Shown in pieces: positions 47,429 through 59,981 of a stretch of DNA of 64,000 nucleotides. Every line of letters starts with the position of its first letter. Within the stretch, counting starts at the first letter, position 1. Made by a program: the position numbers and the translations under genes. This DNA comes from Rostratula benghalensis (Eukaryota; Chordata; Aves; Charadriiformes; Rostratulidae): assembly GCA_013399305.1 (NCBI GenBank), contig VXAI01000305.1:248001-312000 (forward strand). The letters run 5' to 3'. The notes beneath the pieces were generated by a model, which was given only the letters and a program-made list of their open reading frames with translations, was not told where the DNA came from and did no database searches.

Positions 47429-49951
47429 CAGCGTTTATGTTCCAGGTAGCAAGCGATCCCACTCATTCTGTACTGAGGATTTCTTTTAATTGATTTCCAC
47501 TCTGTGAATCAGTATTTCCTTACAAAAAACCATCAGAAAAATCTTCCTCATTTCCAAACCTGTCTTCTGGGGGTTCCTGCTGGAAATAAAAACACCCTCA
47601 AATTTCATTGCTGCTCTTGACCACATTTTGACATGGTTCAACAAGCTCATCAGTATTTCTCTCTGTCTTCAATAACTAAATTGTATGATTAAAAAATTAT
47701 ACTATCCTAAGCTAACCATTTCAGCAAATCAAAAGTATTACAACTTTATTTAACTTTCTCCCTGTAGTCTGAAATTATTAATATGATCTCTTTTTTCCCT
47801 AATTTTAAATTTTGACAAAGAAAACCTTCCTTGTGCATTTTTTTATGTGACCGTTGATGTGGTGTGTTATCTCCTGAGTGTTCTGAAGTTCACCCAGCAA
47901 GTTTATAAAAAATAACATTCCCAGTCCTGAGTCAGCTCTTTTAAAACTCTGGGATGCAAAGTTCCAACATCTATTAACTTAAAAGCATGGATTTAGAAAC
48001 TGATCTTTAGCTTTCCTTTCCCCTTTCCCCACATACTATGGTACTGTAGCAATGGATGAATAACAACACTCTGTGGGATATTCTCCTAATGTAATATTTT
48101 CATGTAATGTTATAGTTTATTAGGTGATGCAAAGATGAGCTGCTCTTTTATCCACCTTAGTGCTATAACAGGTTGGGGTGTCTGCTCTGTCCCACATAGG
48201 GTGCTCACTCATGTCATAGCTTCTGAGTTCTGCATGGAAAAATGCAGCATATTTGTCTCATTATTACCTATAAATAGCAGACACATTTAATTACATGCAT
48301 CAAGTATGGTACCAAAATGAAATCTTTCAAGCATAAACCCCTAGGGCTAAATATCAGCATCTAACACATAACCCGCAGTTATAGGTACTGAGATGAAAGC
48401 ACGTTGTCTTGCAAGTGCATAACAATTATGTTCTGTGTTAATTACTTTTTTTTTTTTTAATTTGAAGGAATTAACTGGATCATATTGGACCAAATTTGAT
48501 TAGAAATCCTCCCTCGTGCTGTGCTATCATCTGACACCGAGCCCAGAATCATTTTCCAGCGTGAGCCTGTTAATGATACCTTTCTTCAGCAAGCCGTGGG
48601 TCTTACCTTCGCTGAGAATATATCACCTGGTTTATTTAGAACTTTATTTAGACCTTAATTGTTCACCCTGAGTTCAGGTACAAAAGACAGACTTATTTTG
48701 TTTGCTGTGCTTTCAGAGTCATTGCCGTGAGAGGCTATGGCAGCTTCTTCTTCTCCACCTTCCGAGGCTCTGGCTTTCCTTCATGTCACAGTCAGGCAGT
48801 AATATTTTGTCCTATTTAACTTGCCTGTCGAGCCTTTTTCTCGACAATTAAGTTCCTCAGCTGGCTTTTAAAATCCGGTCAGAACATAATTGCTGGAGCC
48901 CTGGAGTATAGGATAAAGTTAGCAGCTGTTTACCCTTGCTCATTTATAAATATTTATAGCTCTGGCTGCATTATTCCTTTCTGTGCTGTTTTCTGATAAA
49001 TTCTCCAGGATTTTAATTGGATAAGACTCAAAAAAGTTTAGGAGCCAATCTTTAAATGTTTGTATCCCAGCTTTCCTCAGAAAGCAGTTGCTCTTTAAGC
49101 CTAATTTGTGTATCTTTAATACTCCCATTTCCTCAGCATCTGTAATACTGCATCTTAGCAGCATGATAACAAAAAAATATAAATACAAGCCCTTACAATC
49201 TTTGTTTACCACCTACCTCCATATGCTGAGATGTTGACGATTAAGTGGGATAAGACAAAATGGATTAATGCTACCTTAATCTAAGGAGGCATTAAAATTA
49301 GGTCCATGTCATGTGAAGAATAGGGTAGAACAGATTAGCCAGCAGCTTATCTGAGGTTTTCTTGGTAGAGGAGGAACTAAAGAGGTGATAAGGGAGGAGA
49401 GGGGACACTGGCAGAACAGAGCCAGGGACACATGGACAGGGATGGGTCAAGCATGTGGTGCAGATGGGTTCATGGTTTGGTTTCCTATTTAGAGGATGCA
49501 CAAGCAGGTTGAGAAAACTGAGGCCACTTCTAGGCATCAGCCATGAAAGTGTTATAGTGGACCTCACCCATGCCTGCCACCAGCAAGGAGGTGGGATGAG
49601 GAAGGCTGGATTAGCAGCAGGAATAGCCTTCACGCACAAAACCCACCGGGCTGGTCAGACTGGATGTGCTGGGCTAAACAGAGAGTACAGCAGGCTCTTC
49701 TGGTCCCTGTGGGGCTGTGGGTGGCCATACCTCCCTGCAAAGGAGGAAGCAGACCCAGCACTTTCTCTCGAGCAAAGGTCAGGGTTGTGTAACAGCTTAA
49801 CCAACACTCAACAAACAGGTTACACCGTACTATCAGCTTTCAGCACATGGTGGTTTGGTCTCACTGGCTTGAAAAACTGGTACAGCTTGAAATAGAGTTG
49901 TCTGAGTGATCTTCCAAAGGCGGATATCCACGTGCAGGGAACATTTTGTTA

Positions 49952-49990
49952 ACTTTTTGTTGTTTGGTTTTTGGTTTGTTTGGGTTTTTT
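49952..49990 (+). repeat. G/T-rich tract
   Basis: About 40 bp of TTTTTGTTGTTTGG-type sequence, nearly free of A and C. Confidence 0.85.
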
Positions 49991-50633
49991 CTTCCTTTTA
50001 AATAGGCTTTGCTTTCCAACCTTTTGCAATTGCTTTTTCAGTATCATGTAAACAAATCAGAGTAATTGTGCCCCGACAGGAGCAGCAGAAACTTGGGCAC
50101 ACTAACACCTGATGTTCCTCACAGAACATCTCATCACTTTTACTGCTTGGGGAGAAGAGATCTTGCCTGAGTCAATGGTCTTCTTCTTATGCACCGTATT
50201 CATCTTAAAGGTGGGGACCAACCCATCTATTCCAAATGGTAGGTGTGCTGTGAATAAAGAAATTTGGGGGAATAAATTATCTCAATAGAGAAAGATACAA
50301 GGGGTACATACAGCTGTTTCCTAGGTACTTTTCAAAGTAATAGCATGACATGCAATGAAGCAAGTTCTGAGATTCCTGATCCCAATTTACTCTGTTTCTC
50401 CTTCATTTCGTTCAGACTCACAAAGAGTGCCCAATTGAAGAACATTCAATATTTTAATAGAGAGTATAGATTGTATCACAAGGAAGCAGACTTGGTACAA
50501 AGCTGATTTAAAGCTTTGAATTAACAGAGTGCAAGAAAGTTTACACATAATGACTCTTCTGTAGGTCTCTATTCACAGGCATCTGAACTCGTGTCTTTCA
50601 ATTTTGAGGAACTCAGTGCAAAGTTCTAGGTTG

Positions 50634-50676
50634 GGTTTTTTTTGTGTGTGTGTGTCTATTTTTTTTCTTTTTTTTG
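50634..50676 (+). repeat. T-rich tract with (GT)n core
   Basis: T8, then about six GT units, then two T8-9 runs split by single C or A bases. Confidence 0.88.
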
Positions 50677-52382
50677 CATTAAAAGAGTCAGCTTAAGATG
50701 TTTGCTAACAAAAATACTGAGGACTGGAAGGCCATGATTAGTTCTGGTTTCCAAGAGAATGAAAGCACAAAATCCATTTGTAAGCATTGCTGAGCCAATG
50801 GCAACTGTAGATCTGTTAGAAACCAACAAACAAGAAACTCTGAGGATGAGATTGCAGTTCTCGGCACACTTTGAAGTCTAGCAAGGCATGATTTGTTTAC
50901 CAGGGAGCATTGGATTTGAAGGACTCATCTTGTACAGGTTGGAATAATCCCATTTTGGAGTCCTCATCACTTATTCTAGAAATGGACAAATATTATTCAT
51001 TAAGTTATGCAGCACCTCATCATGTATAGGATGTTTTAAGTCTGATTGCATCTTGTCTTGAGCAGAAAAGCGTTTAGAGTGGTTAAAACCAACTGCTTGA
51101 ACAATCCAACAGTCACTAATAAATAAACATTAATAGCTCATTAATAAGCTAGATTATGATCTGCCTTGGCACATGCTGAAAGGTATGAAAAGAACTTGAT
51201 GCCTTAACTATTGCTCAGTCCAGATGCAAATTCCTTTGGTCAGAAGTAAACAATGAAGCCAAGCTATTTTGTTTTGTTGGAAGATAACAACGATTTCAGT
51301 CAAGAAACTTTTCTTTATACACCTTGACATAACAGGATTAGGAAGAAACCAAGCTGTGTGTGTTTCCTGTGGTCATTCAGGTCCAGCTGCTGTCGAGAGG
51401 GAGAGGTGCCCATTTCCAACAGTGGCAATGGTAGGAACACTATTAGAACTGGAGCTTCCTGATGGTTTGACCAAGTACTGAATGATCACTGCTGGCCAAG
51501 CGAAGATTTGACCAAGAATGATAGTTTTCAGGGGACACATTACTTTTGTGACATTTTTTCGTTCAAAGAGATGTCCTATGATCTCCGTTGGTCATGAATC
51601 ATGAAGTCAAAGCCATCCAGCTCACACATCCATGCTCAGACTGCTTTACATGAAAGCTGGGCTGCTTTTTTGGTCATTGGTTTTTCATGTGACAAAGGTT
51701 TGGTTCCTAATTCCATAACTTACAAAATTTATGATGGTCTCACGTGTTGTTACGTGAGGGCAAGCACCTCTCAGAGCAGCTGCTTTCATATGTTGCTCAG
51801 CATCGAAGCATGCAAACTACATCATCTCTGTGGACATTTTTTGTCCTCAGGACAAAGAAAATTTGTGTTGTAGCTGAATTTATGCTATTTTCCCACTCTT
51901 CATATCATCATGGCAACATTCTCAGAATCATATTTCTTTATCTCTGTCTCAGAAAACTACAGTGTCCTTTTTTTTCATTACTTCTAGGGAAATCTTCATG
52001 GAGACATCTAAAGGGCTACAGTTTCCTTAATTGTGCAAAGTCTTTCTAAGAACATCAGGGTCACCCTTGCATGCTAAATGTATTCCAGGTATGTTTGCTT
52101 TCCCTGTTCCTTGTAATACCTTTGGGGACACAGTAACACTTTTGTTTTTTCTTGGCATTTCCACAGAGCATAACTTTTTTTTTTTTAAAGAAAACACATG
52201 CGTGCAGGGGAAGTCCACGCTTCATCTCAGACATGAACTCAGAAGATTCTTTTACTCTTATTTTCCTATTTAACGTTTTTCTGCATTGATCAGCAGCGGC
52301 AGGGTGCAGTCTGAGATCTGAGTAAGTAAATGACATAATCAGATAATCAGGAACAGTGCATAACAAAACATTGGTTTAAGAC

Positions 52383-52421
52383 ATTTTTTGTTTGGTTTTT
52401 TTGTTGTTTTTTTTTTTTTTT
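52383..52421 (+). repeat. T/G-rich tract ending in T18
   Basis: TTTTTTGTTTGG-type lead-in followed by TTGTTG and a long T run. It ends TAACAG, resembling a polypyrimidine-AG, but no exon follows. Confidence 0.88.
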
Positions 52422-52519
52422 AACAGGTTGAATCAAAGCATTTGTTTATCAGCCAAAATTGTGTGAAATAAAAATATTTCACCTGGCTAAAAGATTTGTG
52501 TATTTTGGACCGGATTAAG

Positions 52520-52560
52520 CATTTTTTCTTTTTTTTTAATTTTCCTTTTTTTTATTTTTC
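52520..52560 (+). repeat. T-rich tract
   Basis: Several T6-T9 runs separated by C or AA. Confidence 0.85.
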
Positions 52561-53102
52561 CTGACATGATCCTAGGCACCTAAACTGCATAAAAAAGAGT
52601 CCCTAATACAGCTGTTCTTTAGATGTACTTAGTCCATAGAAGGAGGAAATGCTGTGGTGTATATTTTCCGTTACGACATGCCCTTGTAGTGCATGAAAGA
52701 ACAAGCCAGTGTAGTGGGTAGAGATAAGACCTTGGGGGCTGAGAGGTTGGAATTGTTTTCCTGGCCATGGCTGTGAGGTTTCACTCCCCCATGCCTCAGC
52801 TTCACCACCTGGAAAAAAACAAAAAGGGACTAATGGTACAAACGTCTTCTGTAAAACAAACAAGCAAACAAAGAACCTCTTTGAGTTCTCCTGGTGAGAA
52901 TATGGCTACACGGAAGGTTTTATTATTATCAGCATTATCAGCTGGGCTCCGCAGTTGTACAAATCCTGCAGTAATCACTTCCTTCCTTGTTTTTATTTCA
53001 GAAGAGAGAGGCCGAGGCTGTTTAAAATGGCAATGATATGCAGAGGATACGCCTGCATTCTTGTTTGTCTAGAAGACCATGTTTCTCACATTAAAATTTA
53101 TG

Positions 53103-53118
53103 AAAAAAAAAAAAAAAA
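53103..53118. repeat. Poly-A run (A16)
   Basis: Sixteen A residues in unique sequence. Confidence 0.9.
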
Positions 53119-56100
53119 TTCCAACTAATCACGTCGACACAGTGGATTTTGTGGGGCACCGGCATGGAATGTGCAGCGCTCCATTATCCGGCCCTCAGAT
53201 TTGCATTCCTCTGCCATACCCAGCTTCAAAGAAGACACTTCCTTTCATTTTGCTCTTTGCAAAATTTATAATTGATAAGTCCACTTGGAAAAAAACTGCC
53301 CCTTGGGCCCCCAAAGGATATTATTCTTACTGAAAAACTTATTTTAAAAATATTTATTTATTTTTTGGGGGTGGTATTATTGGCTACTCTATTTTCTTCT
53401 TAGTAAAATCCTCTCCTTTCCCTGGACCAAATGTATGAAATTGATAGGGAACAGCTGCTATTCAGTCTGCTGGAGTTTTATAACATGTTATCAAACCCTT
53501 TGAACACAGCTGGTAAACAGACGCTCATCAGAGCATGCATGCCAGCAGCTTTTTGTGTTGAAAAGGTAAAATGATCATTTGGGGGGCACAAAATTCCATT
53601 AAAGCAGTACAGATACTGTACCCGAAGACTTATGTCTGTATATTGTGCACATATGAGGTTCAACCAGAGGTTGATATCCACGTTTTAGATGGGAGATCTG
53701 AAGTAGAAGTGAAGCCAGCTTCCACAAAGGGATTTACTTGGAATTACTGAACTTTAGCAATAAATCTTTGAGCAAGTTTCCTTGGTGAACTCACTTTTGA
53801 AGATGCATTTGGAAAAGGCCATGGTGTGTTGCCAGGATATGGCTATGTAAACTGGGAGGTATTGTGTGATGGGGTGAAACCCTCAGTGCTCCGTGGAGGT
53901 GGTCAGTTGACAGAAGCATCAATCTAGGTTTATATGGTTGCCTGTCTCCTGTGGCTTTGCTCTATATCCTCCTGCAAATTAGATAACGTTGACATCCCAA
54001 GCTGGCTTCTGGAAATACAATAGCTATTTTCTAAGTGGAACAGAGATGTGTTGAAGACCTACTTGAAACTGAATGGCAGCTCTGCTCTGCCTGAGAGCTC
54101 CCCTGCTCACAGACCACTGAGAAACTGCAGTTTTGCTGGCACTTGCTAAACCCATTTCCAACAGAAATGGGGTGGCTTTCATTTGTTACCAAAAAAGTGC
54201 AAATAGCAGGGTGCTCTGGCAAGATCCTGGAGCCAACTGGGCACCACCCAAAAACATGAGACTGGCATTGTTGTGAGGGTTGACAACTCTCTCAACCCAA
54301 AGCTGTGCAGACTCTTTAGCTGGTAAGTAAATTTACCGAGGAGGTCTGTGTATTGTCAGATGTATTTAATGCCTGTGAAGAAAAGCCCTGTGTTGCCTCT
54401 GTTGTGTTGCAAACATTATGTGACAAGGCTGCTGAATGACTTCAGCAGTGACGTGATTCCTCTACCATATTTTCCAAGGTGGTAAGCCAGCCAGGAAAGT
54501 GCATCATTGAAGACATGTTGTTCAGACATCTGGTTTCCATGTAGATAAAAACAGTTGTTATCAGATGACTGTTCAGTAGGCTACATGATATTATTTTGTT
54601 CCCAGTTGATTATCAGCCATATCAGAATACCTACTGGCCCTCATCTTCAAGGGCAGGAGTTAGGGAGGAAATCTTGGCATATGAAAAACATACAAAGTGC
54701 CTATAGAATGTACTTTTGGTGTATCAACCTGTTCAGACCACTATTCTAGGTATTCAGGTGCATAATTCAAATAGATCAGCCAACTCCACATTGCAAGGTG
54801 GCAGAAATAGCCCAGTGCTCTTCGCCCTTGGGAGACAGTGAACCACAACTGCCATGAAGCGGTACCTTAGGAAAGCAGAGTACAAGTTGCTTTTTGAAGG
54901 GATCCATAACTAAAAGATTTGGGCTACCTGGTATGTGGGTCGATGGGAAATTAAAAAACAGAAAAAAATACTTATTTTTCCAGTGTAAGATTCAAAATCT
55001 CTACACGTGTTTTCTTGATTTTTTTTTTTTTCATTTTTCAGAAACCGAAAATAATTTTCCAGTCACTGCTAAGAAGTCTGCAGCATGCAAGGAAAGTATA
55101 GGGCAAGCTGCAATAATGTGCAAAAATTTAACTCTTTTGTGTCCTAATTAAGTCATATTGACTTGAGTCAGACTCATGATCAAAATCTAAAATCTGGTCA
55201 GTGATCTGGTTGCAGGAATGTACTTTGCTTTCAAAGGAAAGGTTAAAAGTCTCAATAGCTATTAATATCACTGCATGTTAAAATTCTGCAAAAGCATTAC
55301 TGATAGTAAATGGAAAATTTTCAGCTTGTTCCATCACATCGGTCTAATCTTCTCAGAAGTAAAAGCAAAGGGAAAAACTTGTTTTGGGTAAGTTCAGAGA
55401 AGCTCTTACCCATTGCTGGAAACTATGGACAAAGAAGTCAAAAATCAGCAAAGGAAATGGTAAAGAGTAGAAAACTATAAACCCACTAGTGGGCAGGGTA
55501 TGAGGAAAATCATGAAACATTGAGCAAATTAAAGAAAGAAACAGAATACCATGTAGATAACATATCTTGCTGATTGTATAACAGCAATAACATCTTCCTT
55601 TGTCCAGCTGACAACATTACACCCAACATAAGGCAGGTAAAGCCTTTCTTCTGTCTAAATATCAATTGCTCGTTGTTCTTGTAATTGAGAAATAGCTATC
55701 ACCAGACTTAGGAGCTCTCTCAGATTGCGTCAGATCATGATCACATTTAGTGAAGGATGAAGAATTGCCTCCAGCCCCTCGGAAGAGCTATGTACCTTTA
55801 GTAACAATGGCAACACTACATTGGGAATAAATTACTTACAGAAATCTGCGAAGCCTGTAAGGGCTATATTTTTGCCAGATTGTATGTCAGAGCAATCAAT
55901 TAGGGCCTGCTGCCAGGTAGGGATTTTACCTTTGGCTTAAAATGTAACTAAGAACCAACAATTCATTGTATTTGCATATCAAAAAGGCTTAGGTATGTTC
56001 CAGGGTTCTGTATGGTTAAAATGTGTATCTTGTCATATTAATTCAACTGTAAGCACGGTCCAAGTAATGTGCAAATCTCTTCTTCCTTATTTGCTGAGTT

Positions 56101-58428
56101 ACTTAATCTGGTTTTTTTATTTTAAATTTATACTTGATTTGATTTTCTGCCCTCTTTCACAAACGGATAGGGACAATTATTTCTATTTGCCATCTAAAGC
56201 CTCTTTCAGCTTAGACAACTACTTAAATTCTACCTTTGTCTGACATAGCTGTTGATGCAATACATAGAAAGGTAAAGTTGTTGCCAAGAGTCACGGGGTT
56301 CACAGAAAGTACATACTTAGTGAAAGTGCTTACCAAAACAAGTGGGAGGTAAAAACAGTAGAATACATACCCTAACCCTAACTCTAGATACTGAAATACA
56401 TCTTTTCTCTAAAGGGGACAAAAATCCTATGTTTCATGGAGGTGCTAGAATAAGAAGTTCCACCTTCCACAAAGGCTTGAAAAGGATTTTATAAAATGCT
56501 TAGCAAGGGACAGTTGTGACTTCCAGTGAAGCCAGCAACAAACCTGTTTTGATCACCTCTACAATAACACAGAGTTAAGGCAAAGGGAAGGGAAGATCCG
56601 GATCTACAAATTACTTTAAGCAACAGTGGGGCAACCCACCCACAGTGCTAAGGAAGGGTGCAGAGCACATGGGTTTGACACACAGCTTAAAAGTATAAAA
56701 CTATTATTTATTGGCTAATGAATGGGAAAAAATAAAAGGCATAGCTGAGATTTACTGAGTGATTAGGATAAGCATTAGTGTGCTGTTGTGGTTTGGGCTC
56801 AACATCCTTGATAAAACAGCTTTCATTAAGAAAATGTTAACTACACCCCTCATTGTTACCTTATCAGCACTGACAGGCAGCATCCTATGACTTGTTTTGT
56901 CATGACCCTCTTTTGGCAATGACTGAATGCAGAAGCCACTCCTAGAAGGAGAGATCAGGTCTAAAATGCTTATGAAAATGACTGTGTGAAGGGGCAAGGC
57001 TTTGAACCCAAGCTGTCCCTTGTTTGGTGCATGCCTTTTCCTATTCCAGCAGCAGACCTCTGTATTTTTTACTGAAAACAAAAAGCTGAAGGATGGGGTT
57101 CATCCGAGGGACCAGTGTGATTCTCAGCTGGGTCATTTCTGTCCTTTTGTAACCACATCTGGTTCTGGGGCAAACAGTAACTATTCTGACTTAATTTGTT
57201 TAGTACGTTTCCCTAGGTATATATTATCTTACTTACTTGCCATATCTAGCCTACAATTGGCCAGGGCATAGAAATCTTTGAAAAACACAGTTTTCCAATG
57301 ACTCCCATGGAGGAAAAATCCTCCCCTGCTTTGTCCCAGGCAGAGCTAGAACAGGGGCTCTGTACCATCAGAGTTAGAAAACTACAGGTTCCAGAATGCA
57401 GAGTTCAAACAGCAGCAGCACCGTGAATTGGAAAACACTTTGTACCAGGAAACCTGTGGTTTTATATGTTGTATATTTTTATTTTTGTGGGAAAAACCCA
57501 GCAGGAAGGCATTACTTGCCTTTCTTGCGCCTCTCCAGCGACACGGGTATGACGTGAGCCAAAGAGCACTGTGAAATCTGCAAATGTCGGTGTCGGCTGA
57601 CAGCTCTGTAATCTTTGTCAATGCTTCTGACAAACTGCATGGAACTGCAATTTTCATGATGACATTTGGAGGGGAGATAGCCTTTGGTACGGCATTCAGC
57701 ATATCGAAATAGTCAAGTAATCTGCCCGTGGAGACCATGCTTATAGACAGGCCAACTCCTTAAATATTTTACCGCATCAACGTGCTCTGCAATTAGACCT
57801 GGCATAATTAAGAAGAGTGGATATCTAATGGGAAAAGCAGATTTTAATCAGATTGTTTACTGCCAGGGCATCTGGAGAGTTTTCACTTGCCTGGTTTCTG
57901 GTTTCAAGGAGGATAGGTACAAAGAACTGTTTGCCAGGGAGCCGCTTGGTTTCATAAATATATTTTGACTTTGAGACTTTCAGTAGCTTATGCAGAGGGG
58001 AGTAATGAAGGAAACAGGTTTGAAAGAAGTCGGTTGTCCATCATGGAGATGAGTTTTGTAGTTTATGGGCCCAGCAGACGCAGATATTTGCCAAAGATTT
58101 TTGAAATCATTCTGAGAGGTGTCTCACCACCAAGCCCTGCCTCTGACAGAGGAAAAACAGAGCCCTGGCACAGTCCTGTAATTCGAAACACCACCACTAC
58201 AGCTTGGTGGAAAAAAGAAAAGGGTTCTCAACATTTTTGCATCAAAATCCGCAATACTTAGGCCCTATGGGCTACGTGGAGAAGTGGTGATTTTTCACCG
58301 AGCACTTGGAGTTTTGCCTCTCAAATTACTCAGCCAAGAGAAGGGGTGTTTTTTGCACCGCCTGGCTCTGGCTGCAACACAGCCCATCAAAGGGAAGGCA
58401 TCTCCTCAGATTAATGAGCCACTTAAAC

Positions 58429-58466
58429 TGTGCGTGCGTGTGTGTGTGTTCACATGTATGTGTGTA
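58429..58466 (+). repeat. Imperfect (TG)n microsatellite
   Basis: TGTGCGTGCGTGTGTGTGTG followed by a CACATGTATG interruption and more TG units. Confidence 0.92.
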
Positions 58467-58771
58467 TTTTTACCTTTTTCCTCTGAGACATTTAATAAGC
58501 AAATAACAGCCACCCTCCAGTCCTTCAGCCCTGCCCAACTGCCAGATCATACCAGAGAGCACAGGTTAGGAGACAGGTTTTGTGGCTGATAAAGGCATGG
58601 TAGGACCTTACCTTAGATGACAGCTATTTGTCAGAGAAAGGGTCAACACAGGGTGAGGTGGGGTGTGCTTTTACTGCTAATCATGTTTTGACTGCTCTGA
58701 GAGTTCCCTGGTTGCTGTGCGTGCGGTATTTGTGTGAACTCTGTTGTGTTACACCTGAGTAAATCAGAATT

Positions 58772-59168
58772 GTAGAATCACAGAATGTTTTGGGTTGGAA
58801 GGGACCTTAAAGATCATCCAGTTCCCACCCCCCTGCCCTGGGCAGGGACACCTCCCACCAGACCAGGTTGCTCCAAGCCCCATCCAGCCTGGCCTTGAAC
58901 CCCTCCAGGGATGGGGCAGCCACAGCTTCTCTGGGCAACCTCTTCCAGTGCCTCACCACCCTCACAGGAAAGAATTTCTTCCTGAGATCTATTCTAAATC
59001 TCTCCTCTTTCAGTTTAAAACCCTTCCCCCTCATCCTATCGCTCCCTTCTCTGATTAAAAGTCCTTCCCATCTTTTCTGTAGCCCATTTAGGGGTTGGAC
59101 GGGGCTGTAAGGTCTCCTGCAGCCTTCTCTTCTCCAGGCTGAACACCCCCAGCTCTCTCAGCCTGTCA
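58772..59168 (-). mobile_element. CR1 LINE, ~400 bp 3' portion, well preserved
   Basis: Plus-strand reading: TAGAATCACAGAATGTTTTG, GGAAGGGACCTTAAAGATCA, CCCTGCCCTGGGCAGGGACA, CACCAGACCAGGTTGCTCCA, GGCCTTGAACCCCTCCAGGG, CTCACCACCCTCACAGGAAA, CAGTTTAAAACCCTTCCCCC and TTCTCCAGGCTGAACACCCC, ending near CTCTCTCAGCCTGTC. It looks the least diverged of the window's copies. Frames of 75-87 codons on both strands are CR1 translations without function. Confidence 0.97.
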
Positions 59169-59840
59169 AGATGAAAAGATGGCCAAGCCCTGTTTTCAAG
59201 GTATGTGTGAGCATTGGTGCTGGGTAGGGTATTATTAGTCCTTAAAACTGTATTGTACATCAAAATGCCCAATGTCTGATGTTGGCATGGCAGCCTGGCA
59301 TGCAACGGATGACATCCATCCCCTACCCGAGACCGAGGATCAACAGCACAATGAAGGTAAGCTTTAGCAAGTAGTCAGTGATTCACCAACTGGATTAGCA
59401 AAACAGAAAAATCCATGAGGCTCTCCATAACCTCCCACAGGCTTTTGTTTCCCATGGAGCTGAGAGTGCATTATTTCCAACAGACAACGTGAAGCAATGT
59501 GAACTGGCATCATGGAGCGAGGGGCAGCCTGAGGAATAAACCCACCACCGCCCACAGTCTGTAGGGACCATCCCTCAGACCTCATCCTTCAGTTACACCC
59601 CGCTTCCACTGTTTTCTTCTCCTTGGAGGTTGGCAGGAGGGTGGGGGGCTGCAGGAAAGAGGAATTAGGATTGCGTGCTGGCTATAAGGGAAGCATCCCA
59701 TAAGTGAGAAGAGGTTTCAATTTCTATCTTGACTTGAATGTGTGTTTCTCCTCCCTATGGATTTTTAAGCCTTTGGCTGAGTTCAGCAGAGTCCGGCAGA
59801 GGAATAGCAGTCTTGACAGTAACTGGATTTCGTGTTTAAC
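59169..59840. other. Unique spacer between inverted CR1 3' ends
   Basis: About 0.67 kb with no recognised feature. Confidence 0.6.
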
Positions 59841-59981
59841 TGGGTTCAAGGCCAGGCTGAATCTGGTTTTGAGAAACCTGGTCTAAGTGGGTGCATCTCT
59901 ACCCATGGCAGGGTGGTTGGAACTCAATGATTTTTAAGGTCCCTTCCAACCTGAAGCATTCTATGATTCTGAGATTCTGTG
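59841..59981 (+). mobile_element. CR1 LINE fragment, 3' end
   Basis: Sense reading: GGGTTCAAGGCCAGGCTGAA, GGGTGCATCTCTACCCATGG, GGTTGGAACTCAATGATTTT, AAGGTCCCTTCCAACCTGAA and an octamer tail ATTCTATGATTCTGAGATTC. 5'-truncated and moderately diverged. It lies in inverted orientation to the copy about 0.7 kb upstream. Confidence 0.95.

Larger units (their letters stand above)
47429..58771. other. 11.3-kb stretch with no recognisable transposon or gene
   Basis: The longest interval here without a visible CR1. It contains only simple repeats (listed) and AT-rich unique DNA. Segments near 48.47-48.70 and 57.72-57.90 kb are free of low complexity and carry scattered TAATTA-type and CpG-containing motifs. 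Open frames, up to 146 codons at 49.45-49.90 kb, have no family resemblance and are accompanied by opposite-strand frames. A degenerate telomere-like CCCTAACCCTAAC sits at 56370-56382. Confidence 0.6.

Noticed and set aside
49455..49895. 146-codon plus-strand frame
   Set aside because: No domain or family resemblance, an opposite-strand frame of similar length overlaps, and no exon context.
52383..52426. Polypyrimidine tract plus AG as a splice acceptor
   Set aside because: No open frame with coding character follows, and such T-rich tracts are common throughout the window.
56370..56382. Telomere-like CCCTAACCCTAAC
   Set aside because: Only two units; expected by chance at this scale and not an interstitial telomere array.
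56780..57190. Possible LTR start (TGTTGTGGTTTGGGC)
   Set aside because: No matching second LTR, primer-binding site, polypurine tract or gag/pol remnant could be seen.
58795..59110. Overlapping frames on both strands with a shared proline-rich peptide seen at other loci
   Set aside because: They are translations of CR1 3' sequence, repeated wherever CR1 occurs, not a gene family.
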